Shown here one piece after another: positions 7,610 through 15,082 of a stretch of 17,048 nt of DNA. The DNA comes from CAYQJS01 sp964417895 (lineage in GTDB: Bacteria > Chloroflexota > UBA6077 > SHYK01), in assembly GCA_964417895.1 (NCBI GenBank), contig CAYQJS010000078.1, forward strand, positions 1 through 17,048. The letters are read 5' to 3'. The stretch's first letter is position 1, and every line of letters starts with the position of its first letter. Position numbers and translations under genes: made by a program. The notes under the pieces are model-generated. The model made no database searches. It was given only the letters and a program-made list of their open reading frames with translations, and was not told where the DNA came from.

Positions 7610-7637
7610 CCCTCTCCAGAGGGGCCCAGAGAGAGGG
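7610..7637. terminator. Stem-loop after amidohydrolase A
   Basis: CCCTCTC at 7610-7616 pairs with GAGAGGG at 7631-7637, a few bases after the stop codon of amidohydrolase A. There is no T-run, so this is a repeat-derived hairpin that could stabilise or end the message rather than a proven terminator. Confidence 0.35.
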
Positions 7638-7704
7638 GGAATCTCAGAGCAATGACAGTCGGGGCCAACTCAGGTCGAGCGAAATGGTTCGCAGTTTTGA
7701 CGCC

Positions 7705-7785
7705 TGGGGGCTCACCCCCACCCGCACCCTCCCCCGTCGAGGCGGAGGGGGAAGGACGCCAATCCCCCACTGGACGGGGAGGGTG
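7705..7785. repeat. C/G-rich nested inverted repeats between convergent genes
   Basis: A small hairpin, TGGGGG (7705-7710) with CCCCCA (7715-7720), is followed by a larger inverted repeat: 7725-7738 (CACCCTCCCCCGTC) against 7773-7785 (GACGGGGAGGGTG), with one extra C. They fill the space between amidohydrolase A (+) and the oxidoreductase (-), so they could act as a bidirectional stop. The rest of 7601-7856 shows no gene. Confidence 0.6.
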
Positions 7786-7856
7786 AGGGAGGGGTCGTCC
7801 CTCCAAGGCATCCTGCGAAAGAATTACCTCTGAGTGCCTAGTCTTGCGGAGTGTCC

Positions 7857-9233
7857 TCAGCCGGTCGGCCTGATGTTCGGGTTGAGGCGGAAGACGTTGG
7901 TCGGGTCGTACCTGTTCTTCAGAGCAACTAGCCGCTCGTATTTCTCAGCGCCGTAGGCCGCTTGGATCCGATCCTGCTCCTCCGCGCCTAGGTAGTTGAC
8001 GTACGCCGCCTCGCTCTCGAACGGCCGCATCGACTCCCAGGCGTCACGTACCCACCGTATGTTTCCGGCAGACTCTGCCGGATCGATCCACTCACCGGTG
8101 ATGATGAGGCTGTAAGGAGCGTCGCGCTCGTTGAACGCCGTCTCGTTCTTGGCGACGTGGCTCACCGCACCGCCCAGTTGTTCGAGCAGCACCGCGGTGA
8201 GGGGCGAGGGAACTGACTCGAAGTGGGCAACCATGTTCTCGATAGCCGCATCGCTCAGGTCGTGGATGAAGCTCGATTTCCAGTAGTTGAGACGACCTGG
8301 CGGGTAGAGGGGGTCGTCCAGGCGCTGAAGCTCGGTGTAGAGCATCGGGCCGACCGTATCGGCTATCGGTGAGCCGAACTCACGAAGGGGTCGGATGACC
8401 GCCTCCCCCTCCTCCAGCGAGCCGCTATAACAGACGGCAAAGCCGCAGACTTGGTTACCGTCAGGCTCGGTGATACAGGCGAAAGGCGTCGTCAGCTCGT
8501 CCGGCGCCGTCGCCGTGAACTCGCGGTAGAACTGCATGGCATCCCTGACTACGGAAAATGGATGCAGAATCAGTCCCCCCAACACCGTCGGCCCTACCGG
8601 ATGGAGCCGGTACTCGAATGAGGTGACGATGCCGAAGTTGCCGCCGCCGCCTCGGATGCCCCAGAAGAGATCCTCGTTCCGCGTTTCGCTCGCGGTGCGA
8701 AGCTCGCCGTCAGCTGTGACGATATCGACCGACATGAGGTTGTCGCACGCCAGGCCGAAGCGACGCATGAGGTAGCCGAGACCGCCGCCGAGGGTGAGTC
8801 CCGCGATACCCGTCGAGGACACGGCGCCACCGGTGGTCGCGAGGCCAAAGGCCTGGGTCTCCCGGTCGAACTCCCCCCAGGTGAGCCCTGGCTCGCCCCG
8901 CACTGTGCGGCCGGCCGGGTCAACCCGTATACCCTTCATCCGGGACAGGTCGATCATCAAACCGCCATCGCACGCGCCGTAGCCAGCTACGCTGTGGCCG
9001 CCCCCGCGGACGGAGACCAGAAGGTTGTTGGTGCGGGCGAAGTCAACTGCACGGATGACATCGGCCGCTCCTGCGCACCGAGCGATGAGCGCGGGCATGC
9101 GGGAGATCATGGCGTTCCAGACAGCCCGTGCTTCGTCGTATCCGTAATCCCCCGGCCCCAGCAGCTCGCCGCGAAATGTGGCTTTGAGCTCCTGCACCAG
9201 CCCCTCATCAAGCGCTCCGCCAGCGGTCATCAT
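7857..9233 (-). CDS. FAD-linked oxidoreductase with BBE domain (berberine-bridge-enzyme-like)
   Basis: A 458-residue FAD_binding_4 plus BBE protein of the covalent flavin oxidase group (6-hydroxynicotine oxidase, hexose oxidase and relatives). RGGGHSVAGYG near residues 76-85 contains His80, the expected 8-alpha-histidyl FAD attachment site. The second, cysteinyl attachment seen in bicovalent enzymes is absent: the equivalent loop reads VSSTGIAGLTLGGGLGYL. The C-terminus NRYDPTNVFRLNPNIRP is the BBE-domain hallmark. The ATG at 9233 (or 9230) follows AAGGGGG and is preferred to an in-frame start at 9311, which would add 26 unconserved residues. It lies downstream of the LuxR-type regulator on the same strand, separated by 182 bases. 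It probably oxidises an alcohol, amine or heterocycle with O2 as acceptor; the substrate is unknown. Confidence 0.9.
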   Translation of the reverse strand: MMTAGGALDEGLVQELKATFRGELLGPGDYGYDEARAVWNAMISRMPALIARCAGAADVIRAVDFARTNNLLVSVRGGGHSVAGYGACDGGLMIDLSRMKGIRVDPAGRTVRGEPGLTWGEFDRETQAFGLATTGGAVSSTGIAGLTLGGGLGYLMRRFGLACDNLMSVDIVTADGELRTASETRNEDLFWGIRGGGGNFGIVTSFEYRLHPVGPTVLGGLILHPFSVVRDAMQFYREFTATAPDELTTPFACITEPDGNQVCGFAVCYSGSLEEGEAVIRPLREFGSPIADTVGPMLYTELQRLDDPLYPPGRLNYWKSSFIHDLSDAAIENMVAHFESVPSPLTAVLLEQLGGAVSHVAKNETAFNERDAPYSLIITGEWIDPAESAGNIRWVRDAWESMRPFESEAAYVNYLGAEEQDRIQAAYGAEKYERLVALKNRYDPTNVFRLNPNIRPTG

Positions 9234-9415
9234 GACGCCCCCTTCGCATCTCCACCGGTGGCCGGCGGAGATCACACATGTAGCGTAGACGGTTCGAACC
9301 GACGTCGCCATCGAGGCAATCAGTCATCTTTGGACGGAAAACCACGAGGTCCGAAGACGAAGCATGGCTCGTTCTAGCCATGCGAACACGCCGGGGCAGC
9401 AAGGGCAGGTGTGGC

Positions 9416-12076
9416 TCAGGAGATGTCCTCGCGCACCGCGAAGGATGCAGCCGCAGCGCGCGACGAGGCCCCGATCTTGTGGAAGATGTTGCTCAGGTGC
9501 CGCATGACGGTGTACTCGCTGATGACGAGGTCGGCAGCGATCTCGCGGTTCGTCTTGCCGCGCGCGACCAGCCGGAGTACTTCGGCCTCGCGCTCGGTGA
9601 GCCCGCCGGGTAGACGTTTCCGGCGCGGCTCGCTAATAGGGGCTGCCGGCCCGCCGGCCGGCTGCGCGGCACTGGTGGCTGCTCCGGGAACGGCGGGGTG
9701 GGCTCCAGTGAGAGACGGGCTGGTCTCCGTGTCGGACCTCGACGTGGTGGGCCAGCGCCCGCCCGCCGAAGCGCCGGGCGGAGGAGCACCCCCGGCAGCG
9801 TCCTCCGGCGCTTGGGCCTGTGCAATGGCCTCGTCCGCCGTCATGGCCTGGCCGTGCGCCCAGGCCGCGGCGAAGGTCTCGGCTCCCAGGGCCGCCTCCG
9901 CCCCGGCGAGGGTGGCGTCAAGATCAGTGCGCTCGTCCGTCTCGAGGGAGCTGCGCAGGAGCTTGTGGATCGCGGTCGCTGCCCCGATCAGCTGAACCCC
10001 GCGCGCATGCGCGCCCTGCTGTACCTCCACGACGCCCGACATGGCGAGTCCGTGAGCGATGCACGACCTGTCCCCCATCTCCCGCCCGAGGACCAGGCTT
10101 TGCTCGAAGAGACCTCGTGCCCCCGCCCAGTTGCCCTCGATCCGGGTCAGACTTCCGAGAGCACCGAGCGCCATGCTGACACCGCGCTGGTCCCCGGCCG
10201 CCAGGAGGAGGCTGCGGCTTTCGTCCAGGAGGGCGCTCGCTCGCCCGTAGTCTCCACGGATCCGGGCCAGGATCCCCAGACTGCCGAGCACCCGCCCGGT
10301 ACCAGTCTTGTCGCCGAGCTGCCGCAGGATAGGCAGGCTCTCCTCGAAGAATGCGTTTGCCCGCGCGTAATCGCCCTCGATCTGCGCAAGAATGCCGAGG
10401 TTGCGCAGCGTCCAGCCGATGTCCATGGTATGCCCGGTTTCGCGGAAAAGCGACACCGTCTCCTCGAACAGTGCCCGAGCCTCGCTGCAGTTCCCCTCGG
10501 ACTGAGCGAGGAGACCGAGCCCGCGGAGCGCCGAGCCGATACCCCACTTGTCGCCCACCTCCTGGAAGATGGCCAGGCTTTCATCGAACCAGGACCGAGC
10601 CGCCGCGATATCGCCCTGATCGCGCGCCAAATAGCCGGCGCCGAGCAGTGCCTTAGCGCGGGCTGCCGGGCGCGCGCCGGCGGGCACCGCGGACCGCGCC
10701 AGCATCCCTCGGAGCCACGAGCGCCCCTCCGTGAGGTACCCGCGCCGCTCCCAGAACAGAAAGAGGCTGCCCGCCAGTCGCTGGCCCGACTCGGCATCGG
10801 TCGCCATAGACCAGTCGAGGGCTGCCCGCAGGTTGTCGTGCTCCAAGTCGAGGCGATCAAGCCATAGCCGCACCTCCGCGCCCCACAGCTCCGGCTCCGC
10901 CCGCTCCGCCAGGGCCAGGTACCAATCTCGGTGTCGGGAGCGAACACCCTGGGCCTGGCTCGCCTCCTCCAGCCGCTCCCGCCCGTACTGGCGGATCGTC
11001 TCCAGCAGGCGGTACCGCGTCTCGCCGCCCCGTCTCTCGACCTGGACCAGCGACTTGTCGACCAACTGGGCCAGCAGGTCGAGCACATCGTGCGGTTCGA
11101 TATCGCCGTGCGCGCAGACTGCCTCTACAGCCTCCAGGGTCCAGCCTCCGCTGAACACGGACAGACCGGCGAGCACCTGCTGTTCCCGAGGGCTCAGCAG
11201 CCCATAGCTCCAGTCCAACGTCGCGCGGAGCGTCTGCTGGCGCTCGGGTGCGCCACGCGTTCCACCCGAGAGCAGGCGGAAGCAATCGTCCAGCCGGGAC
11301 GCGATCTGCTGGGGGCTCAACACCGCTGCCCGTGCGGCGGCGAGCTCAATGGCCAGGGGCATCCCGTCCAGCCGCTGGCAGATACGCGCAACCGCGGGCG
11401 CGTTCTCGTCCGTCAGTCGGAATTCCGACTGCACACTCACAGCGCGTTGGACGTACAAGTCGATAGCCTCGCTCTTCATCAGGCGGTCTGACAGACCAGC
11501 CGCGGGGATGCCGGCGTCGGATGTCTCCAACGGAGTGGGGAAAGACAAGGAAGCTACACGCCACACGGTCTCCCCGGCCACGTTGAGCCGTTCCCGGCTA
11601 GTCGCCAGGATGCGCACACCGGGACAGGTGCCCAGCAGGTGCTCCACCAGCGCAGCGCTGGCGGCGGTGAGGTGCTCGCAGTTGTCCAGGATGAGGAGCA
11701 GATCGCGGAAGACCAGCGCATCGGCGAGCACGTCGACCAGCTGACGCCCAGGTTGTTCGGCGACCCCGAGCACCAAGGCAACCGCGCGCGCCACCAACGC
11801 GCTATCGTTCAGCGCCGCCAACTCGACGAGCCAGACGCCGCCCGGATGGCGCGGCAATGCGCGCGCGGCAACTTCCAGCGCGAGTCTCGTCTTGCCGCAC
11901 CCACCCGCCCCGGTCAGCGTCAGCAGGCGCACGTCGGCGAGGAGACGAAGCAGCTGATCGATCTCCTGCTGCCGGCCCACGAAGGTCGTCGGCTGGAGCG
12001 GCAGATTGGTGCGCGGTCTCCCAACCGCCCTCTCCGCGGTTGGCCCTTGGCTCGTTCGGTCCACCCGCTCGCCCAC
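9416..12076 (-). CDS. LuxR-type transcriptional regulator with NB-ARC-like ATPase and TPR domains
   Basis: An 886-residue multidomain regulator of the signal-transduction ATPase group (LAL/AfsR/GutR-like architecture). An N-terminal P-loop ATPase has Walker A GAGGCGKT (56-63), Walker B LLLILDNCEH (126-135) and an ATSRER sensor. A winged-helix-like segment follows, then at least five TPR-like units of about 40 residues (about 475-690; LARDQGD, LAQSEGN, LAQIEGD, LARIRGD, LTRIEGN mark the turns). A Pro/Ala-rich linker leads to a C-terminal LuxR HTH (about 825-880: LTEREAEVLRLVARGKTNREIA). The start is GTG at 12076 with GAGGTG upstream. In such proteins ATP binding and TPR-mediated ligand or partner contact control DNA binding. 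It is the only regulator in the window and is flanked by catabolic genes on its strand, so local control is plausible but not shown. Confidence 0.92.
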   Translation of the reverse strand: MGERVDRTSQGPTAERAVGRPRTNLPLQPTTFVGRQQEIDQLLRLLADVRLLTLTGAGGCGKTRLALEVAARALPRHPGGVWLVELAALNDSALVARAVALVLGVAEQPGRQLVDVLADALVFRDLLLILDNCEHLTAASAALVEHLLGTCPGVRILATSRERLNVAGETVWRVASLSFPTPLETSDAGIPAAGLSDRLMKSEAIDLYVQRAVSVQSEFRLTDENAPAVARICQRLDGMPLAIELAAARAAVLSPQQIASRLDDCFRLLSGGTRGAPERQQTLRATLDWSYGLLSPREQQVLAGLSVFSGGWTLEAVEAVCAHGDIEPHDVLDLLAQLVDKSLVQVERRGGETRYRLLETIRQYGRERLEEASQAQGVRSRHRDWYLALAERAEPELWGAEVRLWLDRLDLEHDNLRAALDWSMATDAESGQRLAGSLFLFWERRGYLTEGRSWLRGMLARSAVPAGARPAARAKALLGAGYLARDQGDIAAARSWFDESLAIFQEVGDKWGIGSALRGLGLLAQSEGNCSEARALFEETVSLFRETGHTMDIGWTLRNLGILAQIEGDYARANAFFEESLPILRQLGDKTGTGRVLGSLGILARIRGDYGRASALLDESRSLLLAAGDQRGVSMALGALGSLTRIEGNWAGARGLFEQSLVLGREMGDRSCIAHGLAMSGVVEVQQGAHARGVQLIGAATAIHKLLRSSLETDERTDLDATLAGAEAALGAETFAAAWAHGQAMTADEAIAQAQAPEDAAGGAPPPGASAGGRWPTTSRSDTETSPSLTGAHPAVPGAATSAAQPAGGPAAPISEPRRKRLPGGLTEREAEVLRLVARGKTNREIAADLVISEYTVMRHLSNIFHKIGASSRAAAASFAVREDIS

Positions 12077-12398
12077 GGCCGCACCTCGCTTGATGGAGAC
12101 TAGACTACCTCGCTCCCCCGAAACTTGCTAGCACCGAACCCATTTCCGAGGTGAGCTGGAAAGGCTCCCGGTATCCAGGAACCACCTCTGGATCGCGAGC
12201 GTGGCTGTCCAGTACGACGTGAAGCTCGCCGCCAGTGGCCGCGCAGAGGGTATGCAGCGGGTGCTCACCGCCGCCGATTACCTACCCCGCGCACAGTTTT
12301 GGGGCGCGTAGGTCTTGGAGGTGCGCGTCCGTTGGGCAGCTGTCACCTCGCCCGCGCGGCGAGCGACCGGCGGAGCTCTGGCTACAGGCGAGAGGAAG
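12077..12398. other. 322-base gap with no supported gene
   Basis: This lies between amidohydrolase B and the LuxR-type regulator, both on the minus strand. No reading frame here has convincing codon structure or family similarity. A short stem, CTCGCC with GGCGAG around 12349-12363, lies about 40 bases beyond the amidohydrolase B stop and may end that message. The regulator probably has its own promoter in this space, though no clear hexamer pair was found. Confidence 0.5.
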
Positions 12399-13589
12399 TT
12401 ACTTCAGTTCTTGGTCGGCCAACCGCGGGCACAACCTCACGGCGTTCGCGCCGAGGATTTTGCGCTTGGCGGACTCGGAAAGCGCGGGGCGGTCCATGAT
12501 CTGCGGCACCCCGTCCGGCCACACCGTTCCCGGGTGGGGATAGTCGGTCCCGAACAGCCACATGTCCTCGCCCAGCTCCTGCACGCAGTGCTCGATGTAG
12601 CGCTCGCCCGAATCGACAGCATGAAACAGCTGGCCCCCGGCTAGCACCTCGGACGGCTTGCGCTGCAAGTACGGTACGAGGTCCTGCCGGCCCTCGTACT
12701 GGTCGTCGAGCTGCTCGATGAGCCACGGCATCCAGCCGGCGCCCGTCTCGAAGACGCCTGCGCGAAGCTTCGGGAACAGGTCGAACACGCCGCCGCCGAT
12801 CATGGCGCCAATTGCAGTCATCCCGGCCCACGGCTGGTACATGGCGCGAATCAGGAAACCCGAGTTGTCCAGCTCAGTGGCCCCGGCTGTGTACGGGGGG
12901 CGCAGCACGCCGCCATGGACGAGGATGGGCAGATCGAGCTCCTCGGAGCGACGGTAGAGAGGATGGAGATTAGGATTGTCGAGCAGCGTGCCATCCGGGC
13001 ACGCGGGAGATACGAGCATGCCGATGAAGTTGTCGTCTCGCTCGGCCCAGTACGTTAGCTCGTCGACGGTCGCCCGGACGTCTCGCATGTTGGCGATGCC
13101 GGACCATCTCAGGCGGCCCTCCGCCTCGCAGCAGTAGTTGCTCATGTAGCGATGGTGTGCTCGATGGAGAGCGGTCTCGAGGCCCACGTCGCGCAGCGTA
13201 CAGTAGCTGGAGGCGTGGCTCGGGAAGATCACGCTGACATCGACGTGGGCCTCGTCCATGTCGCGCAGGCGGATGGAGGGCTCCCAGTGGACTTCCCTGG
13301 GGATCTCAGCGGACCTGCTCCGGCTGGGCGGCCGAGCGTCTCGGTCGCGCCGAAAGGTGTCGTAGACCCCGAGCGGGCGCGACTCGTCAGAGGCCTCGAT
13401 GATAGCCTCGGGGTGCATGAAGAGCGCGGTCGGTCGGCCCGTCTCCCTCCGCTTCGCGACGGCGAGCGAGAGCCGCTCGAACGACTCGCGGTATTCGGGG
13501 TCGATGTATGGACCGTAGCTGCGATCCACATCGACGTATTCGCGGGTGTGCGAGTCCGTGTCGATGACCCTGTAGCCGTTCGCGCTCAT
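12399..13589 (-). CDS. Amidohydrolase B (Amidohydro_2 family)
   Basis: A 396-residue Amidohydro_2 enzyme. DSH near the N-terminus gives Asp12-x-His14, PILVHGG gives His225, and LFGTDYPHPGTVWP gives Asp349. Glu281 in VFETGAGWMPWL occupies the position of the second catalytic His of ACMSD. The ATG at 13589 is chosen because GGAGGT at 13597-13602 lies seven bases upstream. A GTG at 13604 in the same frame would put that site inside the coding region. It diverges from amidohydrolase C across about 220 bases and precedes the LuxR-type regulator on the same strand. The family includes decarboxylases and hydrolases of aromatic-pathway intermediates; the substrate is unknown. Confidence 0.88.
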   Translation of the reverse strand: MSANGYRVIDTDSHTREYVDVDRSYGPYIDPEYRESFERLSLAVAKRRETGRPTALFMHPEAIIEASDESRPLGVYDTFRRDRDARPPSRSRSAEIPREVHWEPSIRLRDMDEAHVDVSVIFPSHASSYCTLRDVGLETALHRAHHRYMSNYCCEAEGRLRWSGIANMRDVRATVDELTYWAERDDNFIGMLVSPACPDGTLLDNPNLHPLYRRSEELDLPILVHGGVLRPPYTAGATELDNSGFLIRAMYQPWAGMTAIGAMIGGGVFDLFPKLRAGVFETGAGWMPWLIEQLDDQYEGRQDLVPYLQRKPSEVLAGGQLFHAVDSGERYIEHCVQELGEDMWLFGTDYPHPGTVWPDGVPQIMDRPALSESAKRKILGANAVRLCPRLADQELK

Positions 13590-13810
13590 GACACCCACCT
13601 CCACTGGCCTAGTACAAGATCGCAGAAGTTCGTGACCCCTCTCCCTAACCCTCCCATTGTATCTCGCCTCGATCTTCTCTTTTGGCCTTCCACGCGAGCC
13701 AGTTCGCCAGTATATTCGCTATACGTTCTTTCAGAAGTCGCGGAGCTTTTTTGGGGTGGGGGTCCCCGACCCCAAGAACCTTACGGCCAATTCGAAGGAG
13801 GACCGCCGCC
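13590..13810. promoter_or_regulatory. Divergent control region between amidohydrolases B and C
   Basis: These 221 bases separate two outward-facing genes, so both promoters should lie here. The region is more AT-rich than its surroundings around 13660-13750. GTATA (13710-13714) and TATAC (13720-13724) form a perfect inverted repeat with a five-base spacer, a possible operator or overlapping -10 elements. GGGGTGGGG and CCCCGACCCC at 13753-13773 form a stem preceded by a T-run. No promoter with good spacing could be fixed. Amidohydrolase C has AAGGAGG at 13796-13802. Confidence 0.4.
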
Positions 13811-14896
13811 ATGCCGATCATCGACGCCGACTGCCACGTCATCGAACCAGAGCAGGCCTGGGAGTACTTCGACGAGGCCGACGCCAGGTACCAGCCGTTG
13901 ACACTGGTCTCGTCCAGGAACGGAAGGAAGTACCTCGCCATCGATGGCCGCATCCGCGGCGGAACGACCGACGAGGACTCACGAGGAAGGAACGTCCCCG
14001 GCAAGCGGGAAGCGCGCGAGGATATGGCCGGGTTCGCCCGGACGACCGAGGCCATGCGCACGATGCAGGACATCGGAGGGCGCCTGCGTCACATGGACGA
14101 GTTGGGCGTTGACATCCAGGTGCTGTACCCGACGACGATGGCCCTGGGCCAGATCACCCCGAAGCCCGAGGTTGACGTCGCCATAAGCCGCAGCTACAAC
14201 CGCTGGATGGCTGAGGTCTGGCGCCAGGCCGGCGGACGCCTTCGCTGGATCGCCGTGCCCGGTGTTCTGGATATGGGCTGCGCCCTGGACCAGGTCCGAT
14301 GGTGCGTGGACCATGGCGCGTGCGGCATCATGCTGCGCGGCTTCGAGGGCGACCGCCTCGTCAGCGACCCGTACTTCTTCCCGCTCTACGAGGTGGCCCA
14401 GGCGCTGAACGTGCCAATCTGCGTCCACGCGGGTAACGCCAACCCTCGCTACGCCGCCCTCGTTGCCGGCAGCGCCTGGAACAGCGCCAAGGTGCCTGTG
14501 TTGAGCGCGTTCCACCACGTGCTGTACAACGGCCTTCCAGACAAGTTCCCCCGCCTGCGCTGGGGGTTCATCGAGGTTGCCGCCGGGTGGCTGCCCTACA
14601 TGATCACCGACCTGCGCCGTCGCCTGGTGCGCGATGGGCGGCCTCCGCTGAAGGACCGCCCCCTGGCGGACAACAGGATCTATGTCGCTTGCCAGACGAA
14701 CGACGACCTCCCCTATATCATCAGCTGCGTCGGGGAGGACAACCTGGTCATCGGATCGGACTACGGCCACTCCGACACGTCGAGCGAGCTCGAGGCGCTC
14801 AAGACCCTGGAGCAGACGACGGCGCTCCCCCAGCGGGTCGTGCGCAAGATCCTCGAGGACAACCCCAAGGCCCTGTACGGGATTGCGGATCGATGA
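13811..14896 (+). CDS. Amidohydrolase C (Amidohydro_2 family)
   Basis: A 361-residue Amidohydro_2 enzyme. DADCH supplies Asp7 and His9, VPICVHAG supplies His206, and VIGSDYGHSD supplies Asp317. Glu255 in FIEVAAGWLPYM replaces the ACMSD-type His. The ATG at 13811 has AAGGAGG nine bases upstream; an in-frame ATG at 13682 would add 43 residues unlike any family N-terminus. The last codons and the TGA lie inside a heptamer repeat array (14881-14950), so the final residues (GIADR) may be repeat-derived. The second solute-binding lipoprotein follows on the same strand, mirroring the binding-protein plus amidohydrolase A pairing. Its reaction and substrate are unknown. Confidence 0.88.
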   Translation: MPIIDADCHVIEPEQAWEYFDEADARYQPLTLVSSRNGRKYLAIDGRIRGGTTDEDSRGRNVPGKREAREDMAGFARTTEAMRTMQDIGGRLRHMDELGVDIQVLYPTTMALGQITPKPEVDVAISRSYNRWMAEVWRQAGGRLRWIAVPGVLDMGCALDQVRWCVDHGACGIMLRGFEGDRLVSDPYFFPLYEVAQALNVPICVHAGNANPRYAALVAGSAWNSAKVPVLSAFHHVLYNGLPDKFPRLRWGFIEVAAGWLPYMITDLRRRLVRDGRPPLKDRPLADNRIYVACQTNDDLPYIISCVGEDNLVIGSDYGHSDTSSELEALKTLEQTTALPQRVVRKILEDNPKALYGIADR

Positions 14897-14950
14897 TTGC
14901 TGATTGCTGATTGCTGATTGCTGATTGGGGATTGGGGATTGGGGATTGGA
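14881..14950. repeat. Heptamer tandem array overlapping the amidohydrolase C stop codon
   Basis: Ten contiguous seven-base units run from 14881 to 14950: GATTGCG, GATCGAT, GATTGCT four times, GATTGGG three times and GATTGGA. The stop codon of amidohydrolase C (14894-14896) lies across the junction of units two and three. Two sub-blocks of identical copies indicate stepwise expansion. A related array is at 16859-16900. Confidence 0.9.
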
Positions 14951-15007
14951 ATGGTGACAGTTACGAGGAACGATTCTTCGCCTGACGGCTGCTCCGAAAA
15001 CGCCGCT

Positions 15008-15082
15008 CGTCCTGAGCCTGTCGAAGGACGGGCCCGGGTTCGCGCAACGTTGGGCTCATGGTTCGACAGGCTCACCATGAGC
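15008..15082. repeat. REP-like nested palindromes at the start of the second binding-protein gene
   Basis: Two hairpins, 15008-15030 (stem CGTCCT/AGGACG) and 15054-15082 (stem GCTCATGG/CCATGAGC), carry the same core in opposite orientation: GAGCCTGTCGAA at 15014-15025 and TTCGACAGGCTC at 15062-15073. Together they form a larger inverted repeat. This is a dispersed palindrome style known from many genomes. The likely start ATG of the downstream gene (15077) lies inside the second hairpin. Confidence 0.8.

Noticed and set aside
9698..10867. Plus-strand open frame (389 codons) opposite the LuxR-type regulator
   Set aside because: The repetitive Pro/Arg/Glu-rich product mirrors the TPR repeats on the other strand; there is no ribosome-binding site or domain.
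13753..13773. Intrinsic terminator in the divergent region
   Set aside because: The G/C stem is preceded, not followed, by the T-run on the plus strand, and on the minus strand it would be followed by As, so it lacks the terminator signature in both directions.
13682..13810. N-terminal extension of amidohydrolase C from an in-frame ATG
   Set aside because: The extension runs through the divergent control region and has no family similarity; the ATG at 13811 has AAGGAGG and places the DxH motif at the normal distance from the start.
14881..14950. CRISPR-like array
   Set aside because: The units are seven bases long and contiguous, with no spacers; this is a tandem microsatellite-type array.
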